A DNA stretch of 49,266 nt, taken from Stenotrophomonas sp. UBA2302. GTDB lineage: Bacteria; Pseudomonadota; Gammaproteobacteria; Xanthomonadales; Xanthomonadaceae. The notes beneath the pieces were generated by a model that was not told where the DNA came from, searched no databases, and was given only the letters and a program-made list of their open reading frames with translations. Below are positions 7,948 through 15,261 of the stretch, piece after piece; positions within the stretch are counted from its first letter, which is position 1; the number at the start of each line of letters is the position of its first letter. Where the stretch lies: NCBI GenBank assembly GCA_002345545.1, contig DDVW01000033.1, positions 1 through 49,266 on the forward strand. The letters run 5' to 3'. Both the position numbers and the translations under genes were made by a program.

Positions 7948-8808
7948 ATGAGAAAGCAGTCTGTCCTGTCTCGACCAATCACCCTCGATGCGGTCGTTGA
8001 GCCAGACCTGATCAGTGGCGATGGCCTCCAGTCGGTACGCCTGATCCACACCGGTGGTGAGCTGATGGCGTGGAGCTGGAACCACATCGAACCCGCCAAC
8101 AATGCATCGGTACTGGCGGCCACCGTGCACGTCAATCCGTTCGGGCGTCCACTGGGACTGATATCGATCATCGAACGGATCCAGTGGCGCCCTGACATGC
8201 TGGTTACGCGGCTGATTCCAGAGGCTGCGGGTGCCGATGGGCTGGCTGGTCGATTCCGTGCCCTGATCGGGCAGATGCGGCATCCTGGCCTGCAACAGCT
8301 TCTTCAGGACGTGTTTGTCCTGCGGCAGATGTTTTATGACTACTGGAAAGCGACGATACCGGTCGATGGTCAGGAGTACTCGCTTGCGGAATGCTCTATC
8401 CGGAATGCCGAGCTGGTCCAGTGCAGTGTCGGCCTGTCCAGCTTCCAGCGCAGCTTGGGCGTCGCGTTTGCACTGCTGCGCGACGGAGGCCGGGCCTGGC
8501 CGACAGCGCAATGGTCGGACGGAAGCCAATCGTTGCACCTGCTTCAGCAGAGCCAGGGAGCCATCTCCCATCTTGCCCAGCAGTACCCGGAGGATGCGGA
8601 TGTACTCGTGGAGCTGCTGCAGCGCGACCATCGCCTGAGCCTCAGCTCGCTGGCGCTATCGATCCTGGAGCATGTTGATTGCCTTTCCGGAACCCAAAAT
8701 GCGGAAGCTGACGGAAGTAGGTCGGCAACACGATTCCCACCAGTGCCGGCCAACCTGATCTCAATGGGAGACTTCCTGCGCCGCAGAGAAGCCAGGGTTC
8801 CTTCCTGA
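7948..8808 (+). CDS. Degenerate OB-fold + HD-domain protein (YhaM/TraI_2-like), function unknown
   Basis: A 286-aa island protein with AAGGAA ahead of its ATG. The first ~90 residues look like an OB nucleic-acid-binding fold (a GGELMAWSWNH strand, then VAATVHVNPFGRPLGLIS). The rest follows the helical plan of HD phosphohydrolases of the YhaM exoribonuclease / TraI_2 group: HPGLQQLLQDVF, YSLAECSIRNAELV, VAFALLRDGGR, LLQQSQGAISHL. However, the metal-binding His residues and the HD doublet are replaced (YSLAEC in place of the HH-GG-H region, RD in place of HD). I infer a catalytically dead paralogue that may bind nucleic acid or nucleotides. The family link is by pattern only. Confidence 0.5.
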   Translation: MRKQSVLSRPITLDAVVEPDLISGDGLQSVRLIHTGGELMAWSWNHIEPANNASVLAATVHVNPFGRPLGLISIIERIQWRPDMLVTRLIPEAAGADGLAGRFRALIGQMRHPGLQQLLQDVFVLRQMFYDYWKATIPVDGQEYSLAECSIRNAELVQCSVGLSSFQRSLGVAFALLRDGGRAWPTAQWSDGSQSLHLLQQSQGAISHLAQQYPEDADVLVELLQRDHRLSLSSLALSILEHVDCLSGTQNAEADGSRSATRFPPVPANLISMGDFLRRREARVPS

Positions 8809-8948
8809 AAGATGTTGCCCACTATCGACTGTTGCGTGCGTCCAGACTTCGTGGCGCACACTGGCAGCGGTAGAACCAACCAATATCCAAGCTGTGAGGT
8901 CTTGAGAGCAGGTTGACAGTGCGCTGCTCCAGAACGGACCCTGCCCGG

Positions 8949-9374
8949 ATGGATATCGATATCAATGCTTTCACTCGTGCCGAACTGGACGCTCTTCTGA
9001 AGGCAGCAAAGAAGCAGCAGAAGGTCCTCGCAAAGCGCGCGCCGATCAACACGGTCCGTCGCCAGTTGACCCTGATGGCGGGCAAGGCCGGCTACACGAT
9101 CGAGGAGCTGTTTGGCACGCAGCAGCAGACCACGACCTCAGCCGGCAAGCCTGCCCGTCGCAAAAAGACAGGCAAGGTTGCACCCAAGTACCGGGACCCG
9201 GAGAACAAGCGGAACACGTGGACCGGCCGGGGAAGGATGCCTCGCTGGCTCGTGGAGAAGACCCGGTTCGGTCGCAGCCCGATGGACTTCCTGATTCCAG
9301 GTCTGGCCAGGCCAACGGCCCATGGCATTGGGGACATCGGCAAGAGGCAACTCGTCAAGCACGATCCGGCCTGA
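8949..9374 (+). CDS. H-NS family nucleoid protein
   Basis: A 141-aa H-NS-like xenogeneic silencer. The N-terminal half is a charged oligomerisation helix. After a Lys/Arg-rich linker comes the DNA-binding core KYRDPENKRNTWTGRGRMPR, containing the TWTGxGRxPxW signature that reads AT-rich minor grooves. A C-terminal extension of about 35 residues follows. The ATG at 8949 is preferred over a TTG at 8913. As the last island gene it may silence the element or modulate host H-NS, as other island-borne H-NS copies do. Confidence 0.85.
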   Translation: MDIDINAFTRAELDALLKAAKKQQKVLAKRAPINTVRRQLTLMAGKAGYTIEELFGTQQQTTTSAGKPARRKKTGKVAPKYRDPENKRNTWTGRGRMPRWLVEKTRFGRSPMDFLIPGLARPTAHGIGDIGKRQLVKHDPA

Positions 9375-9385
9375 CCATTCCGGGG

Positions 9386-9619
9386 TGCGTCTTTTGTCGT
9401 CGCTACGGCGGGTTGTCCAGTACCGATGGCAGCCGGGACAAGGGTGCGTTCGCACCGGAGCTGTTCCCGATGTTCGCCGAGCACCCTATCCCCGGTGAAT
9501 CGCTGTTCCGCAACACGCTGGTGCTGTTCGCCAAGGCCGATGGCGATGATGGCTGGCTGCTGCACCAGGTGTGGAGCGATGAAAGCGGGAGTGGCGATCC
9601 GGAAGCCGCAGCCGACTGA
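9386..9619 (+). pseudogene. Truncated, internally deleted remnant of an alpha/beta-hydrolase paralogue
   Basis: The frame reads DGS-RDKGAFAPELF, then HPIPGESLFRNTLVLFAKAD and VWSDES. These match the C-terminal domain of the intact gene at 44067-45593 (DGSLRRDAHAPVLF, HHIPGEYLFRNTLVLFAKPD, VWSDEN) at protein and DNA level. About 32 residues are missing between the two blocks, the catalytic N-terminal 350 residues are absent, and there is no start signal. Homology starts 12 bp after the H-NS stop, so the island boundary or an associated deletion probably cut it. It is not expected to make a product. Confidence 0.8.
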
Positions 9620-9783
9620 AAGCCGCTGCCGGGCTTGATGCCGACTTCAGCAGTTTCAGCAGGTGACCGGTATCAAGCAGCCGGGTGCCTTGGTGTTGCC
9701 GATACCGATCGGGCAAGGAAAGGCGGCGCGACCTTGGCCCTGTTGCTTCCGTACCGGGCCTGGGCATGCCGGCAGCGGCCGGC

Positions 9784-9825
9784 TTGACCTTGGTCAAGTC
9801 CGGGTAACCGGCTTCTGCCTAGGAT
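9784..9825 (+). promoter_or_regulatory. FNR/ANR-type box and -10 of ubiT
   Basis: TTGACCTTGGTCAA (9784-9797) is a perfect dyad of the FNR class (TTGAT-N4-ATCAA). After exactly 22 nt comes TAGGAT (9820-9825), giving class II geometry with the box centred at -41.5 of a start near 9832. The ubiT ATG is 65 bp further on. The rest of 9620-9783 shows no other clear signal. Confidence 0.75.
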
Positions 9826-9896
9826 GCGGAACCTTCCTTGCTGCAGATCCCGGCCATGTCCAGGCCCCTTCTATCGCCGGCGCGGCGACCGCTTCG

Positions 9897-10742
9897 ATGC
9901 TTATGCCACCGCGTCCGCTGAGCCGGCTGGTACTGACCGCCACCCGTGGCGGCATCGACCGGATCGATGACGGCATGGTGCGGTTGTTCGCCCATCGCCA
10001 GCGGCTGGCCGGTCTGGCCGGCACGCTCAAGCGTCGTGCCGGGCTGCCGCAGCACGATGCCGGGCGCGAAGCCAGTGTGCAGCAACGCGCGCAGCAGCTT
10101 GCGCAGCGCTGCGGTATGCCAGGCGACAGTGTCGCGCGGCTGATGGCGCTGCTGATCGCCGAAGCGCACCGGCGCCAGCGCGGCGGTTCTTCTTCCACCC
10201 CTCCTGCGATATTCGACATGCACAACCCGCCCGAATCCGGCCAGCCGTCCTCACTGTGGCGCTTGCTGCCGCCACCGCGCCGCTGGCAACCACTGGCCAC
10301 GCGCCTGCCGTTGCCGCTGCGGCAAGCGCTCGGCTTGCGGCTGTTGGCACCGGCCGTCGCCCCGCCGCAGGTGATGCGGGTGCTGCAGCCGGTGCTGCGG
10401 CGCCGTCTTGGCATCCGTATCGATGATCTCGGCCTGGACTGGGTATTCGAACTGCATGAGGACGGCCTGCATCTGGCGCGGCAGCCGGCCGAAGCCACCG
10501 TCAGTGGCAGTCTCACCGACCTGTTGCTGCTGGCCAGCCGCCAGCAGGATGCCGACACGCTGTTCTTCCAGCGCAAGTTGACCCTGACCGGCGATACCGA
10601 GCTCGGCCTGATGCTGCGCAACCTGTTGGACCGGCTGCCGTGGGACGCGCTGCCACTGGGCCAGCGCATCGTGCTGCAGCGCAGTGCCGTGTTTGCGCGC
10701 AACGCGCGCGATGCCTACCGGGTTACCCGGCCGGCCGCGTAA
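9897..10742 (+). CDS. ubiT: UbiT-like SCP2 protein fused to an AroQ chorismate mutase domain
   Basis: A 281-aa fusion. Residues about 10-95 are an AroQ-type chorismate mutase: R17, R34, K45, D54, R57, E58 and Q94 have exactly the spacing of the E. coli mutase active site (R11, R28, K39, D48, R51, E52, Q88). Only the Ser84 position is changed, to A90. Residues about 120-281 resemble the SCP2 lipid-binding domain of UbiT, the accessory factor of O2-independent ubiquinone synthesis. The UbiT call is supported by convergent ubiV-ubiU next door and an FNR-type promoter. The start is ATG 9897 or 9903; neither has a good ribosome site. How the mutase part helps is unknown. Confidence 0.82.
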   Translation: MLMPPRPLSRLVLTATRGGIDRIDDGMVRLFAHRQRLAGLAGTLKRRAGLPQHDAGREASVQQRAQQLAQRCGMPGDSVARLMALLIAEAHRRQRGGSSSTPPAIFDMHNPPESGQPSSLWRLLPPPRRWQPLATRLPLPLRQALGLRLLAPAVAPPQVMRVLQPVLRRRLGIRIDDLGLDWVFELHEDGLHLARQPAEATVSGSLTDLLLLASRQQDADTLFFQRKLTLTGDTELGLMLRNLLDRLPWDALPLGQRIVLQRSAVFARNARDAYRVTRPAA

Positions 10743-10761
10743 CGGCGGCCCATTGTCCCTC

Positions 10762-10792
10762 AGGAGAACCGGCCCGACCGGCCGGTTCTCCT
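10762..10792. terminator. Hairpin between convergent ubiT and ubiV
   Basis: A perfect 13-bp stem, AGGAGAACCGGCC (10762-10774) with GGCCGGTTCTCCT (10780-10792), and a CGACC loop, in the 57-bp gap between the two stops. There is no T-tract, so it is either a factor-dependent bidirectional terminator or an RNA-stabilising hairpin. Confidence 0.6.
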
Positions 10793-10799
10793 GCGGCAC

Positions 10800-11675
10800 T
10801 CAGGCCGACAATGCGTCCATGCCCGGCCCGCCTTCCCAATAGCCGTTGCGCGCGCCCACCCGCGGCACCGGCTGCGGCGCCTGCAGCATCTGCTGGAAGC
10901 GCGACACCACTTCGGCCATGCCACGGTGCTGCGGACTCAGGCGCAGGATCTCCACACCGCAGGCGGCCAGTTCATCACGCTCCGGCGCCATGTCCACCGT
11001 TTCCATGCCCTGTATCTGGATGCCGTTGATGACCATGAACGGCTCGCCTTCGCGGGTGGCCAGCGGCAGTCCGTCGGGATGCTCGATGCAGCGGAAACCA
11101 CACTGGTCCTTGGGCACATCCAGCGCGCGGGCGGTGAAGCAGCGCGCCGAATAGGCCAGCGGCAGGCGTCCCCAGGCCAGCATTTCCAGCTCCGGCATCG
11201 GCGTGCCGGCCGCGGCCATGCCGGCGCGGATGTCCTCCAGCAGTTGCCGGCCCTGTTCTACCCCGGGCACCCAGCGCTGCAGCCCGTCTTCGATCAGCAT
11301 CTGCAGTGCGCGATGGTTGTAGATGTTCAGGGTCGGGCCGGCGACGAACGGCAGGCCGCGTTCGCGGCACAGCTGCACCGCCGACAGGTCGTTGGCCTCG
11401 AGCAGGAAGCGGCCGTTCTCCACCTGCCGCTGCACCGCGCCCAGTTCGGATTCGGCCTCGATCAGCGCCAGTGACGACAGCACGATCTGCTTGCCGCTGG
11501 CGGCCAGTTCTTCGGCCAGCGCCAGCCAATCGCGGGTGCGCAGCTCGCGGCGTTTGCTGCACACGGTTTCGCCCAGGTAGAGGATGTCCAGCGGCCAGCT
11601 GACCGCCTCACGGTAGAAGGCGAGCACCTGCTCGCGCGGCCAGAAATATTGCAACGGTCCAAGACTGAGTTTCAT
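10800..11675 (-). CDS. ubiV: UbiV, O2-independent ubiquinone hydroxylation protein (U32 family)
   Basis: A U32-peptidase-family protein of 291 aa; with UbiU it hydroxylates the ubiquinone ring without O2 (established for E. coli). The four cluster cysteines are visible: C39 in GETVCSKRREL, C179 in SARCFTAR, C192 and C196 in DQCGFRC. They would hold a 4Fe-4S cluster. The ATG at 11675 (MKLSLGPLQYFW) follows the ubiU stop by 4 bp, so the two are translationally coupled. The longer upstream frame lacks family character. Confidence 0.93.
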   Translation of the reverse strand: MKLSLGPLQYFWPREQVLAFYREAVSWPLDILYLGETVCSKRRELRTRDWLALAEELAASGKQIVLSSLALIEAESELGAVQRQVENGRFLLEANDLSAVQLCRERGLPFVAGPTLNIYNHRALQMLIEDGLQRWVPGVEQGRQLLEDIRAGMAAAGTPMPELEMLAWGRLPLAYSARCFTARALDVPKDQCGFRCIEHPDGLPLATREGEPFMVINGIQIQGMETVDMAPERDELAACGVEILRLSPQHRGMAEVVSRFQQMLQAPQPVPRVGARNGYWEGGPGMDALSA

Positions 11676-11679
11676 GGTG

Positions 11680-12678
11680 TCAATGCCAGGCACGGTGATA
11701 GGGGCCCAAGGTGGTCTGCTGGCCTTCGGCGTGTTCGGACAGCGCCTGCTGCCAGTGTTCCTGCAGGCGCCATTGCGCGGTGTCGCCGGCATGGCGGTCG
11801 ATCGCTTCGCGCCACACCCGTGCCACGGTGCGCACATAGGCCACGCCGCGCTGCCGGCCCTCCACCTTCAGTGCCACCACGCCGGCCTGCGCCAGCTGCG
11901 GCAGCAGCTCCAGCGTGTTGAGGCTGGTCGGTTCCTCCAGCGCGTGGAAGATCTCACCGCCCACGTCATAGCGGCCCTTGCAGACGGTCGGATAACCTGC
12001 CGGCTCGGTGGCGCCGAACCGGTCGATCAGCACGCCGTTGAGGCGCACGCTGCGGCTGTTGTCGTCCTGTTCCTCCCAGCGCACGAAGCTGGCCGGCGAG
12101 CACACCCCGTGGCGGTTGGGCGACTGGCCGGTGACGTAGCTGGACAGCTGGCAACGGCCTTCCACCATGATGCACAGGCTGCCGAAGGCGAACACCTCCA
12201 GCGGCACCGGCGAGGCCTGGCACAGCCGCTGCACCTGCTGCAGCGACAGCACCCGCGGCAACACCGCGCGGCTGATGCCGAAGCGCTCGTGGGCATAGCG
12301 CAACGCCGCGGCGGTGGTGGCCGAGCCCTGCACCGACAGGTGCCGCGCCATCGCCGGATGCTGGCGGCAGGCGTAGTCCAGCACCGCCATTTCCGCGGCG
12401 ATGATGGCATCCACACCCAGAGCGGCGGCGTGGTCGACCGCGGCGTACCAGTGCGCCAGGCGGGCGCTGTCAGGATAGGTATTCAGTGCCACATAGACCT
12501 TGCGCCCGCGCGCATGCGCATAGGCGATGCCTTCGCGCAGTTCCTGCTCGTCGAAGTTCAGGCCAGGAAACGCGCGTGCGTTGGTCTGGTCGCGGAACCC
12601 GACATACACCGCGTCGGCGCCAGCATCGATCGCGGCGTGCAGCGCCGGAAGATTGCCGGCTGGACATACCAGTTGCAT
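11680..12678 (-). CDS. ubiU: UbiU, O2-independent ubiquinone hydroxylation protein (U32 family)
   Basis: A 332-aa U32-family partner of UbiV. Cluster cysteines are at C169, C176 and C193 (GSLCIMVEGRC ... HGVC), the same positions as in E. coli UbiU, plus C233 (PTVCKG). The N-terminal MQLVCPAGN and AVYVGF are typical of the family. It is the middle gene of ubiD-ubiU-ubiV, with a 75-bp gap after ubiD. It acts in anaerobic ubiquinone synthesis, presumably with UbiT, which lies convergent next door. Confidence 0.94.
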   Translation of the reverse strand: MQLVCPAGNLPALHAAIDAGADAVYVGFRDQTNARAFPGLNFDEQELREGIAYAHARGRKVYVALNTYPDSARLAHWYAAVDHAAALGVDAIIAAEMAVLDYACRQHPAMARHLSVQGSATTAAALRYAHERFGISRAVLPRVLSLQQVQRLCQASPVPLEVFAFGSLCIMVEGRCQLSSYVTGQSPNRHGVCSPASFVRWEEQDDNSRSVRLNGVLIDRFGATEPAGYPTVCKGRYDVGGEIFHALEEPTSLNTLELLPQLAQAGVVALKVEGRQRGVAYVRTVARVWREAIDRHAGDTAQWRLQEHWQQALSEHAEGQQTTLGPYHRAWH

Positions 12679-12753
12679 CAGTTTTCTCCATGGTGGAAAG
12701 GGACATCGCGCGCACGGCCATGCCGCCGCGGACAGGTTGCAGCGACTTCGAAT

Positions 12754-14235
12754 TCAGGCGGAGGGCGGACGCAGGCCGCGGACGCGTTCCCACAACGCAT
12801 CCACGCGCTGCTCCACCTGCGGATCGAGCGTGATCGGCCGGCCCCAGGCGCGGTCGCTCTCGCCCGGCCATTTGCAGGTGGCGTCCAGCCCCAGCTTCGA
12901 GCCCAGCCCGGCCACCGGCGAGGCGAAATCCAGATAGTCGATGGGCGTGTTTTCCACCAGCAGGCTGTCGCGCGCCGGATCCACCCGGGTGGAGAGCGCC
13001 CAGACGACCTGCGCCCAGTCACGCACGTCGATGTCCGCGTCGGTGACGATGACGAACTTGGTGTAGGTGAACTGGCGCAGGTACGACCAGATGCCCATCA
13101 TGATCCGCCGTGCATGGCCGGCGTACTGCTTGCGGATGCTCACCACCGCGATGCGGTAGGAACAGGCTTCCGGCGGCAGGAAGAAATCGACGATTTCCGG
13201 AAACACCTTGCGCAGGATCGGCACGAACACATCGTTGAGCGCGCGCGCCAGCACCGAAGGCTCATCGAACGGCGCACGCCCCATGTAACTGCCGTGATAG
13301 ATCGCCCCGCCGCGCAGGCGCATGCGCTCGATGGTGAGCACCGGGAAGTGGCCCTGCGCGTTGTAGTAGCCGGTGTGATCGCCGAACGGCCCTTCCAGCG
13401 CGGTATCGCCGGGATGGATGAAACCCTCCAGCACGATCTCCGCACCGGCCGGCACATCCAGTCCGGTCAGCGCGCTGTGCCAGACGCGGCTGCGCGCACC
13501 ACGCAGCAGGCCGGCGAATTCGTATTCGGACAGCGTGTCCGGCACCGGCGCCACCGCCGCCAGCACGGTGGCCGGATCGGCACCGATGACCACCACGACC
13601 GGGAAGGGTTTGTCCGGATAGGCCGCCCGCCAGCCGGCATAGTCCAGCGCGCCGCCGCGATGCGGCAGCCAGCGCATGATCACCCGGTTGCGGCCGATCA
13701 CCTGCTGCCGGTAGATCGCCAGGTTCTGCCGCGGCTGGTGCACGCCGCGCGTCACCACCATGCCGAGGGTGATCAGCCGGTCGGCGTCTTCCGGCCAGCA
13801 GCGCTGGATCGGCAATGCCGCCAGATCCACCTCCGTGCCGTCCAGCACCTGTTCGTTGAAATCGGCCTGGTCCACCCGCTTCGGTGCGACATTGGCCAGC
13901 TGCGCCCACTGCGGCCACTGGGAAAACGCATCACGCAGATTGGCCGGCCAGCGCGGCTCCTTGACCGCGGCCAGCAGTTCGCCCAACTCGCGCAGCGAGG
14001 CCAGCGGCCGGCCATCCAGCGCCATCTCGATGCGCGCCGGATGGCCGAACAGGTTGCCCAGCATCGGCCGCGCGGTGGTGGTGTCGGTCATCAGCAGCGC
14101 CGGTCCATCTGCGCGCAACGCACGCAGGCTCAGCGAGGTGCTTTCCAGCTGTGCATCAACCGGGGTGTCTATTTCACACAGTTGGCCGCGGGCGGCCAGA
14201 TGGTGCAGGAAACTGCGGAGATCGTGTAAGGCCAT
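12754..14235 (-). CDS. ubiD: UbiD, 3-polyprenyl-4-hydroxybenzoate carboxy-lyase
   Basis: A prenylated-FMN-dependent decarboxylase, 493 aa (E. coli UbiD is about 497), removing the ring carboxyl after UbiA. Conserved stretches include the Glu/Asp-rich EGPFGDHTGYYN and GAIYHGSYMGRAPFDEPS of the cofactor site. It is the first gene of the minus-strand ubiD-ubiU-ubiV unit, which couples decarboxylation with the anaerobic hydroxylation genes. The 5' region contains an FNR-type promoter. No ubiX is visible in the window. Confidence 0.95.
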   Translation of the reverse strand: MALHDLRSFLHHLAARGQLCEIDTPVDAQLESTSLSLRALRADGPALLMTDTTTARPMLGNLFGHPARIEMALDGRPLASLRELGELLAAVKEPRWPANLRDAFSQWPQWAQLANVAPKRVDQADFNEQVLDGTEVDLAALPIQRCWPEDADRLITLGMVVTRGVHQPRQNLAIYRQQVIGRNRVIMRWLPHRGGALDYAGWRAAYPDKPFPVVVVIGADPATVLAAVAPVPDTLSEYEFAGLLRGARSRVWHSALTGLDVPAGAEIVLEGFIHPGDTALEGPFGDHTGYYNAQGHFPVLTIERMRLRGGAIYHGSYMGRAPFDEPSVLARALNDVFVPILRKVFPEIVDFFLPPEACSYRIAVVSIRKQYAGHARRIMMGIWSYLRQFTYTKFVIVTDADIDVRDWAQVVWALSTRVDPARDSLLVENTPIDYLDFASPVAGLGSKLGLDATCKWPGESDRAWGRPITLDPQVEQRVDALWERVRGLRPPSA

Positions 14236-14469
14236 AAGGGCGATGGAGCATCATCCGGTGGGCCGGTGTCAGCACCGGCCGGGAATCGGGTCCTGGCCGT
14301 ATCCACATCACGCTGCCGGAACCGGAGCAGCGGGGGACGACGGCGCAGGCGCGGCGCAAGACAGCACGCAGCCGCGACCGGCCGGGAGGAAACAGCCGGT
14401 ATCCACCTGCCGGAAAGCCCGGCTGCACCAGGGAAAGCTCCATCCACCCGCTCCCGTCGAAGAGCCGCC

Positions 14470-14511
14470 ATTCTGGCCGGCGGCGACGCGCCGCTTCTTG
14501 ACTTGCATCAA
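14470..14511 (-). promoter_or_regulatory. FNR/ANR-type box and -10 of ubiD-ubiU-ubiV
   Basis: TTGACTTGCATCAA (14498-14511) matches the FNR-class dyad TTGAT-N4-ATCAA with one change per consensus. On the minus strand, 22 nt further lies CAGAAT (14475-14470), again class II spacing, with a start near 14463 and a ~228-nt leader to ubiD. The rest of 14236-14469 shows no other clear signal. Confidence 0.7.
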
Positions 14512-14545
14512 GTCCGGTCATGGCAGAACGGCCGCTGCATGCGGC

Positions 14546-14587
14546 TTGATGTTGGTCAAGGCGGCGGCCACCTCGCGTCGTGACAAT
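14546..14587 (+). promoter_or_regulatory. FNR/ANR-type box and -10 of the DGC gene
   Basis: TTGATGTTGGTCAA (14546-14559), then exactly 22 nt, then GACAAT (14582-14587). The start would be near 14594, 57 bp before the ATG of the DGC-domain gene. The box is 48 bp from the ubiD box, and each serves the opposite direction. Confidence 0.7.
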
Positions 14588-14650
14588 CACCGGGGCCGTC
14601 GCGGCGACACGCTGCGGCCCGATGCTGCCCCGCCCATCGAGGACTCCGCA

Positions 14651-15097
14651 ATGAAAACGCCCCTTCCGCTGGTGTATTCGTGTTCCGGCTGTTCGAGCGC
14701 GGCGCAGATGACCAACCAGATGGCGCTGTGGCTGGACCGACAGGGCGTGGCGGAGATGTCCTGCATCGCCGGTGTCGGCGGTGGCGTGCAGGGCCTGGTC
14801 CGCACCGCCACCTCCGGCCGCCCGATCATCGCGCTGGACGGCTGCGTGCTGCAGTGTGTGAAAGCCTGCCTGGCCCAGGCCGGCACCCGCGCCGACCTGC
14901 ACCTCACCCTGTCCGACTACGGCATCAAGAAGCGCAAGCACGCCGATTTCGACAGCGCACAGGCGCAGGACGTCTACACCCAGCACGTACTGCCACAAGT
15001 GCATACCCTGAAACAGCAGGCGGCCGCCGCTGGTGATGAGCACACATGCGTAAAAGCGGAAGAAGAACACGACGCGGCCGGCAGCGCCCGTCGTTGA
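14651..15097 (+). CDS. DGC-domain putative zinc-binding protein
   Basis: A 148-aa Cys-rich protein of the DGC (DUF1847-like) group. It has YSCSGCSSAAQM at the N-terminus, SCIAGVGGG in the middle, and the name-giving ALDGCVLQC followed by VKACL. These cysteines are proposed to bind zinc or another metal; no biochemical function is established. The ATG at 14651 is chosen because the family's conserved N-terminus begins just after it. It is divergent from ubiD and has its own FNR-type promoter, so a role in anaerobic metabolism or metal/cluster handling is a reasonable inference. Confidence 0.82.
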   Translation: MKTPLPLVYSCSGCSSAAQMTNQMALWLDRQGVAEMSCIAGVGGGVQGLVRTATSGRPIIALDGCVLQCVKACLAQAGTRADLHLTLSDYGIKKRKHADFDSAQAQDVYTQHVLPQVHTLKQQAAAAGDEHTCVKAEEEHDAAGSARR

Positions 15098-15099
15098 TG

Positions 15100-15117
15100 G
15101 TGCCGGCGCACCGGCAC
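15100..15117 (+). terminator. Terminator-like hairpin after the DGC gene
   Basis: GTGCCGG (15100-15106) and CCGGCAC (15111-15117) form a perfect 7-bp stem with a 4-nt loop, 3 bp after the DGC stop. There is no T-tract, so intrinsic termination is uncertain. Confidence 0.4.
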
Positions 15118-15261
15118 TCCATCGTGCAAAAGTCCCTGCGTGTCATCGGGTGCATAACCGGCAGCAACGATCAGCCATTCCAGCGGCAAAAGTGGCACGG
15201 CGCCGTGGCGGCATCATGCGTGGTGTTTCTGGACGCGGAAGCCTTGGAAGCGCGGCCCGGC

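Larger units (their letters stand above)
5617..9380 (+). mobile_element. Small tRNA-Arg-integrated genomic island (integrase, Xis-like, XRE repressor, OB/HD protein, H-NS)
   Basis: Between tRNA-Arg and the ubiquinone genes lies a block with a phage-type regulatory switch, an integrase, and two cargo genes. Its intergenic DNA (for example 6120-6260) is clearly more AT-rich than the flanks. The order is left arm with TGTGCCCA repeats, XRE repressor (minus), excisionase-like protein, integrase, degenerate OB/HD protein, H-NS. There are no structural, replication or conjugation genes, so this is a remnant or a satellite island rather than a full prophage. The right limit is put at 9375-9386, where H-NS stops and a truncated chromosomal gene begins. 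Confidence 0.8.

Noticed and set aside
9633..9678. GCTTGAT ... ATCAAGC as a fourth FNR-type site upstream of ubiT
   Set aside because: The half-sites are 32 nt apart instead of 4, so this is not an FNR box; at most it is a weak hairpin.
5592..9900. Search for a second copy of the tRNA 3' end as attR
   Set aside because: No repeat of the T arm/acceptor segment was found by eye, so no att pair is claimed.
11674..14229. An 851-codon plus-strand frame opposite ubiU and ubiD
   Set aside because: It is the antisense image of two clear family members and has no domain or ribosome site.
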